Shown: positions 1 to 9,015 of the stretch, piece by piece
Layout: every line of letters begins with the position of its first letter
Position numbering within the stretch: the first letter of the stretch is position 1
Origin: Nostoc sp. HK-01
GTDB taxonomy: Bacteria > Cyanobacteriota > Cyanobacteriia > Cyanobacteriales > Nostocaceae
Direction: 5' to 3'
NCBI GenBank assembly: GCA_003990705.1
Contig: AP018318.1
Coordinates: forward strand, 5,128,501 to 5,192,500
Length of the DNA: 64,000 nucleotides
The notes under the pieces: generated by a model
The model's input: the letters and a program-made list of their open reading frames with translations, nothing else
The model's database searches: none
What the model was told of the DNA's origin: nothing
Program-made: the position numbers and the translations under genes

Positions 1-1
1 G

Positions 2-3000
2 GATGGCCGTTGGGTAACGGCGGCGGTGAAGTCTCAAGAAGGGCAAGGTTTTATCCAAACTCAGTTACAAACACTGGAGATTGTTGATGGCAATGTAGAA
101 TTATTACCAGCCACCGTAGCAACTAAACCAAAAGGTTCTGTAGTTATCAATCAATTTGGTGGGGTAGCGCGATTTTCACCAGATAATACACAGATTAGTT
201 TTGAAATCAATGGTCAACTAGCTAGAGGTGGTGCAGTTAAAATTACTGGTGATACACAACCAAAAACACAACAAACTAACCTTCAGGTTGTGGCGCAAGA
301 TTTACAAGCATCAGATGTTAGTCGATTAATTCAGTTACCCATTGTTTTGCAAGCAGGAAGGGTAAGTGCTGACTTGGGTGTGCAGATTCCCGCAGATGTT
401 TCCGATATAGCAATTACCGGGACAGCTATTCCGCGTCAGGTGACGGCGCAAATTCAAAATATTCCCCAAAAATTTGTTAATGCTAACGGTAGATTAGTAT
501 TTCAAGGTCAGGCGATCGCATTAGATAATCTAACCACAAACTTGGGCAAAGTCCCCCTCTTAGCCAATGGCACAGTTAATCTGAAAACAGGTTTTAACCT
601 TTTAGCTCAGATTAGGCCAGTCAGTGCAAAAAATTTGTTAGACACTTTCAACTTCAAATCGCCAGTTGTCGCCACTGGGGAAATACAAGCAAATGTCAAG
701 GTGCAGGGTTCTCTTCAACAGCCAGTTCTCAGCGGTACAGTCAGCAACACCAAACCTATTCAAGTTGACCGCGTTCTATTCAAAGCTGTTAATACTGACT
801 TTCGCTTGAGTGCAGCTAAAAAAGTAACTCAAGTTGCTGTCTCTAATCTCAAACTTGTTCCCGCAGCCGGTGGTGTAATTACAGGCGGCGGTCAAGCAAT
901 TCTTGGTGGTCAGGTAAAATTTAATGTGCAAGCTGAAGGTGTATCAGGAGATATACTGGCGCGGAGTTACGGCATAACACCACCTATTAATGTTGGCAAT
1001 GTCTCAGCCAATACTCAAATTACTGGTTTGCTTGGCAAACAACCTTTAACACTCAACATCTCTAGCCTACAAGTGCAACCACCAGCTGGCGGACAAATTG
1101 TTGGCAGAGGTCAAGTTCAGCTGGCTCCCCAAGGTAGGGTATTGTTGAATGTTCTAGCCCAAAATTTACCAGGGGATGCGATCGCTAAAACCAACAACTC
1201 TTCCTCCACAATCAAAGTTGGGAATGTATCAGTAAATACTAGAATTTCTGGCGCGTTGGGGAATTTGCGGGCTGTGGCGCAAGTACAAGCGCCTAATGCA
1301 ACTTATCCCACCATAGGCGCAGCTGTAATTACTCAACAAGGGCAGAATATCCTTTTGCCCACGGCTGTGTTTAATGTGGCAGGTAATACAATTAGGGCTA
1401 GAGGTCAGGTTGTACAGAACCGCTGGCAAGCTTTTGTGAATACTGAGCAAGTTCAGTTAAGCCGTTTTAAACAGATTCCAGAACAATTTCAAGGAGTTGT
1501 CAATAGTGCATCAGTGAATTTGTCAGGAAGCACTAAATCTTTTCAACCGGAAACTATTCGCGCCACAGCACAAGCAAACTTGAGTGTGGCAGGCGGGAGA
1601 GTTAACATCAGGGATGCTAACTTGAATAATGGTCGCTGGCAAGCCGTTGCTAATGCTTCCCAGATTCAACTCAGCCGTTTTCCGCAAGTTCCCGACCAAT
1701 TTCAGGGCGTTGTTAATAGTGCGTCGGTGAATTTATCTGGAAGTACTAAATCTTTGCAATTGGAAGCTATTCGCGCCACTGCACAGGCAAACTTGAGTGT
1801 GGCAGGCGGGAGAGTTAACATCAGGGATGCTAACTTGAATGGTGGTCGTTGGCAAGCAGTTGCAAATACTTCGCAAATTCAACTGAGTCGTTTTTCACCG
1901 CAACTGCGAGGGCGGCTTAATGGTAATGTGCAGTTAGCTGGTAATACCAAATTTTTTGCGCTTGCAGATATTCGCGCTGCGGGACAACTTCGGGCTAATC
2001 AAGGGGTGGCGCAGTTAGCACAACCATTGACAGCGCAATTTCAGTGGAATGGTAAACAGATTATTGTGCCACGAGCAACGACCCCAGGAATTAGTGCTAA
2101 TGGTGCGATCGCAGTACAATTACCAGAAACAGGTACACCGAAAATTGCTGGCTTTAATTTCAATGTTCTGGCGCAGAATTTCAACCTCAACAATACAGGT
2201 GTGCAAGTACCGGGAGACATCGCCCTATCAGGCTTTCTCGATTTTAATGGGCAAGTTACAGGTACTCTAGAAACTCCCCAAGCTACAGGTAATATTCGCC
2301 TGCGGAATTTCAATGTGAGTAACTTGGCCTTTGACCCGGTTTTAGCTGGTAGTGTCAACTTTCAAGGTGGACAAGGGGGAAGTCTGCGACTGGCTGGGGT
2401 GCAAGATAGAATAGCCTTGAACCTGGATGGAAATTATCGCCCAACTTCATTTTTACTCAAGCGCGGTCAGGCAATTAGCACAGGTAGAACCGAAGGCGAT
2501 AATTTAATCATCAACGCCCAACAATTTCCCATCGCTCTAGTTGGCGGCTTTATCCCTGACAATAGATTGAAACCCTTGGGCGGACAATTATCAGGAAACT
2601 TAGTTGTCAATCTGAATAATTATGCTTTGGCTGGAGACGTAGCCATTTCTCAACCGCGGGTTGCTAGAGTTTCAGCCGCAGAATTCCGCGGGAGTTTCAA
2701 TTATGCCAATGGTTCTGCAAGTTTAACTAACGGTCTTTTGCGTCTCAGAGATAGTAGCATTGCCCTCAGTGGGAATGTGCAAACTGGCAATAACCCGCAA
2801 TTTCAAGTCCAAGCTAATTTAGTGGAAACTAGAATTCAAGAAATTTTACAAGCTTTTAATATCTACAATTTTCAAGACTTGAGTACAGGAACAGAACCGC
2901 CAACTCTAGCAGGCGCAGAAGCACTCAACACTACACCTCTTAGCTTGCCTAATGCAGACTTGCAAACCCAGTTAGAATATTTCTCTAAAATTGCCACAGT

Positions 3001-5143
3001 AGTAACGCAACAACAACAGCAAGAGGAAAAACAAGCGCCGTCTTTGCCTAGCTTGGCAGAATTAACAGGTGCGTTAAATGGAACAATTACCGCTAGTGGT
3101 TCGTTAAAATCTGGCTTGAATGCAGGGTTTAATCTTCAAGGTGCTAATTGGCAATGGGGACAATATGCTATTAATCAAGTGATTGCTCAAGGTAATTTTG
3201 CCGATGGTGTTGTGACTCTCTCACCTTTGAGTATTGGCATAAATCAAGGATTAGTAGCTTTTACCGGACAGTTAGGCTTTGACCAACTTTCGGGACAGTT
3301 GAATGTAGCTAGTTTACCTTTATCACTGTTTCAGCCTTTCATCGCCAAATATCCCATAGATGTTACAGGTCAAGTGAATGCTGTCGCTAATTTGCAAGGT
3401 AGTTTACAAGACCCTAGAGTAAATGGCCAAGTTTCACTGGCGAATGCGACTCTCAACAACCAACCAGTGCAGACAGGACAGGTAAAATTTGCCTACAACA
3501 ATGCTCGCGCAAATTTTGATAGTACCTTACTGTTAAGCGGAACTCAACCTATCACAATTACAGGTAGTGTTCCTGCACCCTTACCTTTTGTCGCAGTACA
3601 ACCAGAAAGCAATCAAATCAGCGTTAACGCTAATGTGAGTAACGAAGGCTTAACACTGTTAAATCTGCTGACTAACAATCAAGTTGCTTGGGTAGATGGA
3701 CAAGGACAAGTCGCTGTCAATGTTGGCGGTACATTAAACCAGCCTATTATCAATGGAACTGCCACATTTAATAATGCAACTATCGGCGCTCAAGCTTTAT
3801 CTGCACCATTAACCAATGTCACAGGTACAGCGCAATTTAATGGCAATACAGTCAATGTAGAAGGTATTCAAGGTAAATACAATCAAGGGTTAGTTACTGC
3901 ATCGGGAATCTTGCCGATTTTTACACCTCAGTCTACTGCATCTAATCCGCTGACAGTATTAATAGAAAAACAATTAGATTTTCAAGTTCCAGGATTATAT
4001 GAAGGTGGTGTTAGTGGTAATGCGGTAATTCGCGGAACCGCACTCAAACCGCAAATTGGCGGAGAAATTGAACTGAGTAACGGACAAGTCATTATTGGCA
4101 ATTCCACTACGGCTAATTCAAAACCAGCAACGACAGATAGTAATAACATCAACATTAGTGCCGTAACAACAACAGCAGCTAACCCCAACACGACAACTAC
4201 AACAGAGCCTACTAACGCTGTAAATAACACCACCGTAACTAGACCTAATTTACCTGTAGAGTTTGATGATTTACGTTTGACGTTGGGTAATGATGTGCGG
4301 GTGACGAGTCAGTCTCTATTGAGTTTTGTACCAGGAGCCTTAAGTCAACCCATACTTAGCTTTAACGCCAAAGGTGACTTAACCATTAATGGAACTTTAG
4401 CCAAGCCTCTCCCAGAAGGAGTGATTCGTTTAACTGGAGGACGAGTCAGTTTATTTTCAACCGAGTTCACCTTAGAACGTGGCTATGAACAAACTGCTAC
4501 ATTTATTCCTAGTCAGGGACTTGATCCTACATTAGATGTGCGACTGTTGGCGATCGTACCGGAGACATCAGCCACGAGTAATCGCATTTTAGAATCACCT
4601 TTGTCGGGAGAAATTAGTGATGTTTCTACCACTAATTTCGGGACTTTACGTACTGTGCGCGTACAAGCCAGAGCCACAGGACGAGCCAGTGAATTAAATC
4701 AAAATTTAGAACTTACCAGTCAACCTCGCCGCAGTCAGGGAGAGATTGTGGCGTTGCTAGGTGGGTCAATTTTGAATAACTTTGCTCAAACCGGAGATAT
4801 AACGCAAGGATTAACCAATTTTGCTGGTACTACTATTTTAGGCAGTTTGCAAGGAACTATTACTGCGATCGGTCAGGCTGTTGGCTTTAGTGAATTTCGC
4901 ATCTTTCCTACTCCCATTACTGATCAAACATCAAGACGCTCATCTGTTCTTGATTTGTCAGCAGAGGGAGTGTTTAACGTTAATAGAGATTTTTCTGTTT
5001 CTTTATCCCGTCCTTTATTTAGTAGTGATGCGTCTTTTCGTTATAACGTCCTTTATCGACTGAATGATGAAATTTTGGTGCGTGGTGCAACTGATTTAGG
5101 CAGTGAGAATCTTCTGTTATTTGAGTATGAAACTCGATTTTAG
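2..5143 (+). CDS. TamB/DUF490-like translocation and assembly protein, 5' end outside the window
   Basis: The frame is open from the first bases of the window, so the N-terminus is missing; the GTG at 26 is an internal codon. At least 1705 residues are almost entirely repetitive beta-strand sequence (recurring 'NGT/ISGxLxxP' turns), as in AsmA/TamB proteins that form a lipid-carrying beta-groove across the periplasm. The last ~320 residues resemble the conserved TamB C-terminal domain and end in an aromatic, outer-membrane-like strand (FEYETRF). A Thr/Asn-rich linker lies near residues 1365-1400. Residues ~485-625 contain near-identical tandem units. In cyanobacteria such proteins are thought to support outer-membrane biogenesis with Omp85; that partner would be upstream and is not visible. 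The stop lies 29 bp from the end of the convergent TPR gene. Confidence 0.85.
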   Translation, partial: DGRWVTAAVKSQEGQGFIQTQLQTLEIVDGNVELLPATVATKPKGSVVINQFGGVARFSPDNTQISFEINGQLARGGAVKITGDTQPKTQQTNLQVVAQDLQASDVSRLIQLPIVLQAGRVSADLGVQIPADVSDIAITGTAIPRQVTAQIQNIPQKFVNANGRLVFQGQAIALDNLTTNLGKVPLLANGTVNLKTGFNLLAQIRPVSAKNLLDTFNFKSPVVATGEIQANVKVQGSLQQPVLSGTVSNTKPIQVDRVLFKAVNTDFRLSAAKKVTQVAVSNLKLVPAAGGVITGGGQAILGGQVKFNVQAEGVSGDILARSYGITPPINVGNVSANTQITGLLGKQPLTLNISSLQVQPPAGGQIVGRGQVQLAPQGRVLLNVLAQNLPGDAIAKTNNSSSTIKVGNVSVNTRISGALGNLRAVAQVQAPNATYPTIGAAVITQQGQNILLPTAVFNVAGNTIRARGQVVQNRWQAFVNTEQVQLSRFKQIPEQFQGVVNSASVNLSGSTKSFQPETIRATAQANLSVAGGRVNIRDANLNNGRWQAVANASQIQLSRFPQVPDQFQGVVNSASVNLSGSTKSLQLEAIRATAQANLSVAGGRVNIRDANLNGGRWQAVANTSQIQLSRFSPQLRGRLNGNVQLAGNTKFFALADIRAAGQLRANQGVAQLAQPLTAQFQWNGKQIIVPRATTPGISANGAIAVQLPETGTPKIAGFNFNVLAQNFNLNNTGVQVPGDIALSGFLDFNGQVTGTLETPQATGNIRLRNFNVSNLAFDPVLAGSVNFQGGQGGSLRLAGVQDRIALNLDGNYRPTSFLLKRGQAISTGRTEGDNLIINAQQFPIALVGGFIPDNRLKPLGGQLSGNLVVNLNNYALAGDVAISQPRVARVSAAEFRGSFNYANGSASLTNGLLRLRDSSIALSGNVQTGNNPQFQVQANLVETRIQEILQAFNIYNFQDLSTGTEPPTLAGAEALNTTPLSLPNADLQTQLEYFSKIATVVTQQQQQEEKQAPSLPSLAELTGALNGTITASGSLKSGLNAGFNLQGANWQWGQYAINQVIAQGNFADGVVTLSPLSIGINQGLVAFTGQLGFDQLSGQLNVASLPLSLFQPFIAKYPIDVTGQVNAVANLQGSLQDPRVNGQVSLANATLNNQPVQTGQVKFAYNNARANFDSTLLLSGTQPITITGSVPAPLPFVAVQPESNQISVNANVSNEGLTLLNLLTNNQVAWVDGQGQVAVNVGGTLNQPIINGTATFNNATIGAQALSAPLTNVTGTAQFNGNTVNVEGIQGKYNQGLVTASGILPIFTPQSTASNPLTVLIEKQLDFQVPGLYEGGVSGNAVIRGTALKPQIGGEIELSNGQVIIGNSTTANSKPATTDSNNINISAVTTTAANPNTTTTTEPTNAVNNTTVTRPNLPVEFDDLRLTLGNDVRVTSQSLLSFVPGALSQPILSFNAKGDLTINGTLAKPLPEGVIRLTGGRVSLFSTEFTLERGYEQTATFIPSQGLDPTLDVRLLAIVPETSATSNRILESPLSGEISDVSTTNFGTLRTVRVQARATGRASELNQNLELTSQPRRSQGEIVALLGGSILNNFAQTGDITQGLTNFAGTTILGSLQGTITAIGQAVGFSEFRIFPTPITDQTSRRSSVLDLSAEGVFNVNRDFSVSLSRPLFSSDASFRYNVLYRLNDEILVRGATDLGSENLLLFEYETRF
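1486..1911 (+). repeat. 213-bp tandem repeat inside the TamB-like gene
   Basis: Two adjacent units encode nearly the same 71 residues (QFQGVVNSASVNLSGSTKS ... GRWQAVANxSQIQLSRF). The segment beginning at 1574 recurs at 1787 with about 50 identical consecutive bases, including synonymous positions. This indicates recent duplication or gene conversion rather than ancient structural repetition. A more diverged partial unit precedes them (around 1420-1485). Confidence 0.85.
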
Positions 5144-5171
5144 TTATCAAACAATAAGCAGGGCTGATTCA

Positions 5172-5792
5172 TTACAGCCAACCGCGTAATTTTTTGTGTA
5201 CCTGCGCTAAATACCACATATAATCATCAATCTGGTATTTATCGGCAGCTTTGACTATATACTCTTGAGCTAAATTCAAGTTGTTTGCAGATTCATAATA
5301 CAATCCTAAATAAAGATGACTATAAAATTTACCTTTAATTCCTTCTGATTCACCAACAGATAAAACTTCATTTGGTGTACAATTTCCGGCAAACAAATCA
5401 TATATAAATCTCAGGACTTGTCTGGGGTCATTTTTGACTTTTAATAGAGAATTTCGTGCTGTTTGTACACCTTGCCAACGAGCTATACAAAGATATCGCC
5501 ATATAGTTTCTTCGACATCATTAGCATTTACAGTTAAATCAATTTCAAACTGTTGAGCGCCTTCCGCAAACCTTTCAGCATAATAATAAGATAAGCCCCG
5601 TTGCCAGAGATATGGTTTGAGACGAGGTTCTATTTTTTCTGCTGTGTCAAAGTCTTGAATAGATTCATCAATTTTGGCTAATTGGAATTTAACCATACCC
5701 CGCCGAATGTAAGCCTTGGGATTATCTGGTTGATTGTGAATTATATCATCCCAATGTTGTAGTTGATTGTCTAAAGAATTGGGTAAAAACAT
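5172..5792 (-). CDS. TPR-repeat protein
   Basis: A 206-residue soluble protein with no signal peptide or membrane segment. Residues ~20-90 form two tetratricopeptide-like helical pairs (NPKAYIRRGMVKFQLAKIDE and the following KPYLWQRGLSYYYAERFAE), and residues ~165-200 resemble another TPR (LGLYYESANNLNLAQEYIVK). TPRs mediate protein-protein contacts; the partner is unknown. It is convergent with the TamB-like gene. Its upstream side is now occupied by an IS4-family insertion about 80 bp away, which may separate it from former regulatory sequence. The ATG at 5792 is the only reasonable start. Confidence 0.75.
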   Translation of the reverse strand: MFLPNSLDNQLQHWDDIIHNQPDNPKAYIRRGMVKFQLAKIDESIQDFDTAEKIEPRLKPYLWQRGLSYYYAERFAEGAQQFEIDLTVNANDVEETIWRYLCIARWQGVQTARNSLLKVKNDPRQVLRFIYDLFAGNCTPNEVLSVGESEGIKGKFYSHLYLGLYYESANNLNLAQEYIVKAADKYQIDDYMWYLAQVHKKLRGWL

Positions 5793-5873
5793 AAATTATC
5801 TCAACTTGTTAGTTGTTGTACCATAGCAGTACCTCCAAGCTTGGGGAATCTAGCTCATACTCTTAGTTTAAAA

Positions 5874-5882
5874 GGCAGAGAC
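5874..5882. repeat. Target-site duplication, left copy
   Basis: GGCAGAGAC directly abuts the left inverted repeat of the IS and is repeated exactly at 7225-7233. Confidence 0.85.
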
Positions 5883-7224
5883 TTCAAGGGGCGACAAGCC
5901 AGTTAAAGAGCTTGCTGTATAAGCTTCATAGCCCTTAAACCTCGCTGATAATATGCTTGCTTATTGCGACTGAAACCGGCCAGTTCCTCGACCCATGCTT
6001 GACACTCATGCCAAGCAACTATCCAATTTTGACCATATAAACCTATCCAGAAATTACTGTGACGTTTCTCATTTCTATTTTTTTCTTGGCTACGACAAAT
6101 ATATGATTCTTGTTTTTGAAATTTAGTCCTTTGTCCATGTAACCAAGCACTGGTCATAGCTAAAGCAATTAAGAATATTAAACGTACAAGTCTATCAGGA
6201 TTAGCTTGAGAACTTTCCAAATTGTAACCGCCAGTTTTACAATCTTTGAACATGGCTTCAATCCCAAAGCGTTGAGTATATATTTTGAGGGCAGTATTTA
6301 AATCAGGCAAATTAGTTAATAAATACCAAGCTTCCTTTTCTTGTTTACTTCTATACTTTCTTTTCCAGTAGACTGCTAAATTAAACCGACCAAAACCTTT
6401 TTTCTGAGTCAACTTAACATTGGGATAAAATTGACGAATACCAGGGTAAATCTCAATGCTACTTAAAGACTGAAATTTTTGTCTTTTTTCTTGAAAAGTC
6501 GTATCCTTTTTTTGACGAAATACAAAACTCTGGTTCTGCTTGTGGAGCCAATGCGCCAGTTCTACGCTATGAAATTCTCTATCCCCGATAATCACTAATT
6601 TATACTTTTTTAATAAACGGATTACTGGGCGTAATACTTTTTGCTGTTCTTCTAAGTTACTGCTACCATCTTTTTCTAATAAGCACCAATATATTGGCCA
6701 TGCTCTTTTTTGGTAAATCACACTTACCATCAATATATTATTTTCTTTCCACTGTGTTCTATCCATCGCAATTGTTAACTGTGACCCTACTTTAAAATTT
6801 TGGTTAATTATTGCTTCAATGATAGGGAACCACAACAAGACTACACTCAAAGCATTTAGTGTTAAAAACCTTTGTAAATGCCGCCTACGACTATTTTGTT
6901 GTATAGGTAAAGGTAGTGTTGCTGCTAATCTTTCTATCCTGACCTGTTTCTGATTTTGTAACAACCACACCAACATCTTCAGAGTGATTAGCTGTGCTTT
7001 ATTTAGGTATTTTTCTAAGAAGTTTTGGTAGAATGATGCCAGCATTATGACGACGGTCTTGGTCAAATTACGAGACCGTTCTTTTTTACCACGAAACTGA
7101 TCTCCACAGAAGAGTCTACTACCCCTATACAGTTCATTCTCAATAAGCATCTAATTTTTTCAAGGAGTCTGTGCCTCCCAAACCTTTATCTGTCCTGATT
7201 TAGAGGCGATTGTCGCCCCTTGAA
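5883..7224 (-). mobile_element. Complete IS4-family insertion sequence
   Basis: About 1342 bp, bounded by perfect inverted repeats: CTTCAAGGGGCGACAA at 5882-5897 and its reverse complement at 7210-7225. The flanks carry a direct repeat GGCAGAGAC at 5874-5882 and 7225-7233; one base is shared with the repeat ends, so the target duplication is 9-10 bp, close to the 10-13 bp common for IS4-family elements. One transposase gene fills the element. Intact ends and duplication indicate a recent, probably still mobile, insertion between the TPR and rhomboid genes. Confidence 0.9.
5903..7045 (-). CDS. IS4-family transposase
   Basis: The frame extends to 7150, but the likely start is the ATG at 7045 (MLASFYQNFLEKYL), giving 380 residues; the upstream 35 codons look non-coding. 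DDE catalytic features are visible: the first Asp in AMDRTQW, the second in IIGDREF, and the IS4-type Y-x2-R-x3-E-x6-K signature in YTQRFGIEAMFKDCK. No frameshift or stop interrupts it, so the enzyme should be functional. The stop lies a few bases inside the left inverted repeat. Confidence 0.92.
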   Translation of the reverse strand: MLASFYQNFLEKYLNKAQLITLKMLVWLLQNQKQVRIERLAATLPLPIQQNSRRRHLQRFLTLNALSVVLLWFPIIEAIINQNFKVGSQLTIAMDRTQWKENNILMVSVIYQKRAWPIYWCLLEKDGSSNLEEQQKVLRPVIRLLKKYKLVIIGDREFHSVELAHWLHKQNQSFVFRQKKDTTFQEKRQKFQSLSSIEIYPGIRQFYPNVKLTQKKGFGRFNLAVYWKRKYRSKQEKEAWYLLTNLPDLNTALKIYTQRFGIEAMFKDCKTGGYNLESSQANPDRLVRLIFLIALAMTSAWLHGQRTKFQKQESYICRSQEKNRNEKRHSNFWIGLYGQNWIVAWHECQAWVEELAGFSRNKQAYYQRGLRAMKLIQQAL

Positions 7225-7233
7225 GGCAGAGAC
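7225..7233. repeat. Target-site duplication, right copy
   Basis: GGCAGAGAC directly abuts the right inverted repeat and matches 5874-5882. A following T, also present at the left, could extend the duplication to 10 bp. Confidence 0.85.
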
Positions 7234-7318
7234 TAAATATCTAGCCAAGAGGTAGAAGAAATTACCAGGAATATTCGGTAATTTGAGGCTAGTTTCTCAA
7301 AAATCAGGAAAAAAGCCC

Positions 7319-8038
7319 GTGGTTCCCATTAGAGATAATAATCCTACGCAAATTACCCCTTATGTGACTTATGGTTTAATTGCCGCTAATGTTCTGGCAT
7401 TTATCTATGAAAGTAGTCTTCCACCACAAGCATTAGATGGCTTTTTACACCTGGCGGCTGTTGTTCCCCGCGAACTTAGCTTAAGCTTTGCTGGTGTTTC
7501 TGTGCATCAACCAGTACCAGAATTGGCAACTTTAATTAGCTCGCAATTTTTGCATGGTGGCTTGTTGCACTTAGCTGGGAATATGTTGTTTCTGTGGATA
7601 TTTGGTAACAACGTTGAAGATAAATTAGGTCATGCTAAATATTTGCTGTTTTATTTAGCTTGCGGTATTTTAGCGTCTTTGACCCAATGGTATTTCTCCC
7701 AAAATTCTAACATTCCGTCTTTGGGAGCTAGTGGTGCGATCGCAGGAGTTATGGGAGCATATATCCTCCGCTTCCCGAAAGCTGAGATTCTTGGTGTTGT
7801 CCCTTTAGGCATTTTCTTCCCAACTTTCCGGGTTCCTGCTTATTTCTTTTTAGGATTTTGGTTTCTCCAACAATCTTTCTACGGACTTGCCAGTTTAGAA
7901 ACTCCTACTAATATTGGTATGGAAAGCGGTGGTATCGCTTACTGGGCGCACGCAGGCGGTTTCATCTTTGGAGCGATTCTCGGCCCGGTTTTAGGTTTGT
8001 TTAGTGACAAATCTCCCGAAGAATCATGGTACAGCTAA
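7319..8038 (+). CDS. Rhomboid-family intramembrane serine protease (copy 1)
   Basis: I chose the GTG at 7319 over an upstream TTG at 7283: it is preceded by CAGGAAAAAAG, and it matches the start of the tandem paralogue (MxPxxDxNPTxITPY). This gives 239 residues with about six membrane segments. Catalytic features of rhomboids are present: the HGGLLHLAGN motif (H79-N88), GASG with nucleophile Ser138 and AHAGG with His211. Rhomboids cleave transmembrane helices within the membrane; the substrate is unknown. An IS4 element inserted about 95 bp upstream probably displaced or altered the promoter. Confidence 0.88.
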   Translation: MVPIRDNNPTQITPYVTYGLIAANVLAFIYESSLPPQALDGFLHLAAVVPRELSLSFAGVSVHQPVPELATLISSQFLHGGLLHLAGNMLFLWIFGNNVEDKLGHAKYLLFYLACGILASLTQWYFSQNSNIPSLGASGAIAGVMGAYILRFPKAEILGVVPLGIFFPTFRVPAYFFLGFWFLQQSFYGLASLETPTNIGMESGGIAYWAHAGGFIFGAILGPVLGLFSDKSPEESWYS

Positions 8039-8243
8039 GGCAATTTTGGATTTTAGATTGGGGCAGGGTTTATTAGTGAGCTTTGTTGCACTTCATCTGT
8101 CGTAATCATTTTATTATTTGCTGAAAGCCTTGCGGTGAATTGGTTTATACTCAGCACATTATCACAGGTGCAATTATCAAAATTTTTCAACTGCCAGTCA
8201 CACAAGCTATATTGCAGTTAATTGATAATTAGGAAAAACACCT

Positions 8244-8921
8244 GTGTTTCCACTCTATGACGAAAATCCAACGCGAATCACGCCTTATTTCACTTACGGC
8301 TTGATTGGCATGAATGTTTTAGTTTTTCTTCATGAAGTGAGTTTGTCTAATGCCCGACTAAATCTCTTTTTCAGTGAGTATGCTGTAGTACCCAAAGAAT
8401 TAACCTACAACTTTGATGGAGAATGGATAACTTTAATTACATCACAGTTTCTCCACGGTGGTTGGTGGCACTTAATCTCGAACATGGTTTTTCTTTGGGT
8501 TTTTGGCAACAATATCGAAGACCGTTTGGGCCATTTCAAATATCTAATTTTTTATTTGACATGCGGTGCTTTAGCAGCTTTGTGCCAATGGGCAATAGGA
8601 ATGAATTCTCCAATTCCTTCATTAGGCGCTAGTGGTGCAATTTCTGGGGTTTTAGGCGCGTACATCATCCGCTTTCCTCATGCCAGAATTACAACCTTAG
8701 TATTCTTAGGTTTTTTTGCAACTACAATTAGTGTTCCAGCACTGGTAGTCATCGGCATTTTCTTTGTGCAGAATGTGATATCTGGTCTTGCTAGTCTCCA
8801 AGCTGCTGCTAATATGAGCGTCCAAACTGGGGGAGTTGCTTATTGGGCGCATATCGGTGGCTTTGTTTTTGGAGTTATGCTTGCGCCCTTGTTTGGTTTA
8901 TTTAAACGCGACTATGAATAA
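8244..8921 (+). CDS. Rhomboid-family intramembrane serine protease (copy 2)
   Basis: A 225-residue paralogue of the preceding gene. The GTG start follows TAGGAAAAAC, a leader very like that of copy 1. It retains HGGWWHLISN, GASG (Ser130) and AHIGG (His203), so it should be active. It differs mainly by a shorter loop before the first catalytic motif and a shorter C-terminus. Tandem arrangement 205 bp apart indicates local gene duplication. The gene ends before a bidirectional terminator shared with the convergent Wzc-like gene. Confidence 0.88.
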   Translation: MFPLYDENPTRITPYFTYGLIGMNVLVFLHEVSLSNARLNLFFSEYAVVPKELTYNFDGEWITLITSQFLHGGWWHLISNMVFLWVFGNNIEDRLGHFKYLIFYLTCGALAALCQWAIGMNSPIPSLGASGAISGVLGAYIIRFPHARITTLVFLGFFATTISVPALVVIGIFFVQNVISGLASLQAAANMSVQTGGVAYWAHIGGFVFGVMLAPLFGLFKRDYE

Positions 8922-8957
8922 GCTTTAAAAAAGTGCTGAGTGGTGAATTTAAAGGGA

Positions 8958-9002
8958 TTTGGGGCATCAAGGTTTCATTTTCCCCACCCTTGTATCCCCA
9001 AA
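8958..9002. terminator. Bidirectional hairpin between rhomboid 2 and the Wzc-like gene
   Basis: TTTGGGG (8958-8964) pairs with CCCCAAA (8996-9002), and inside it CAAGG (8968-8972) pairs with CCTTG (8988-8992). It is followed by CTTTTATT on the plus strand. It sits exactly between two convergent genes. Confidence 0.65.
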
Positions 9003-9015
9003 CTTTTATTCCTCA

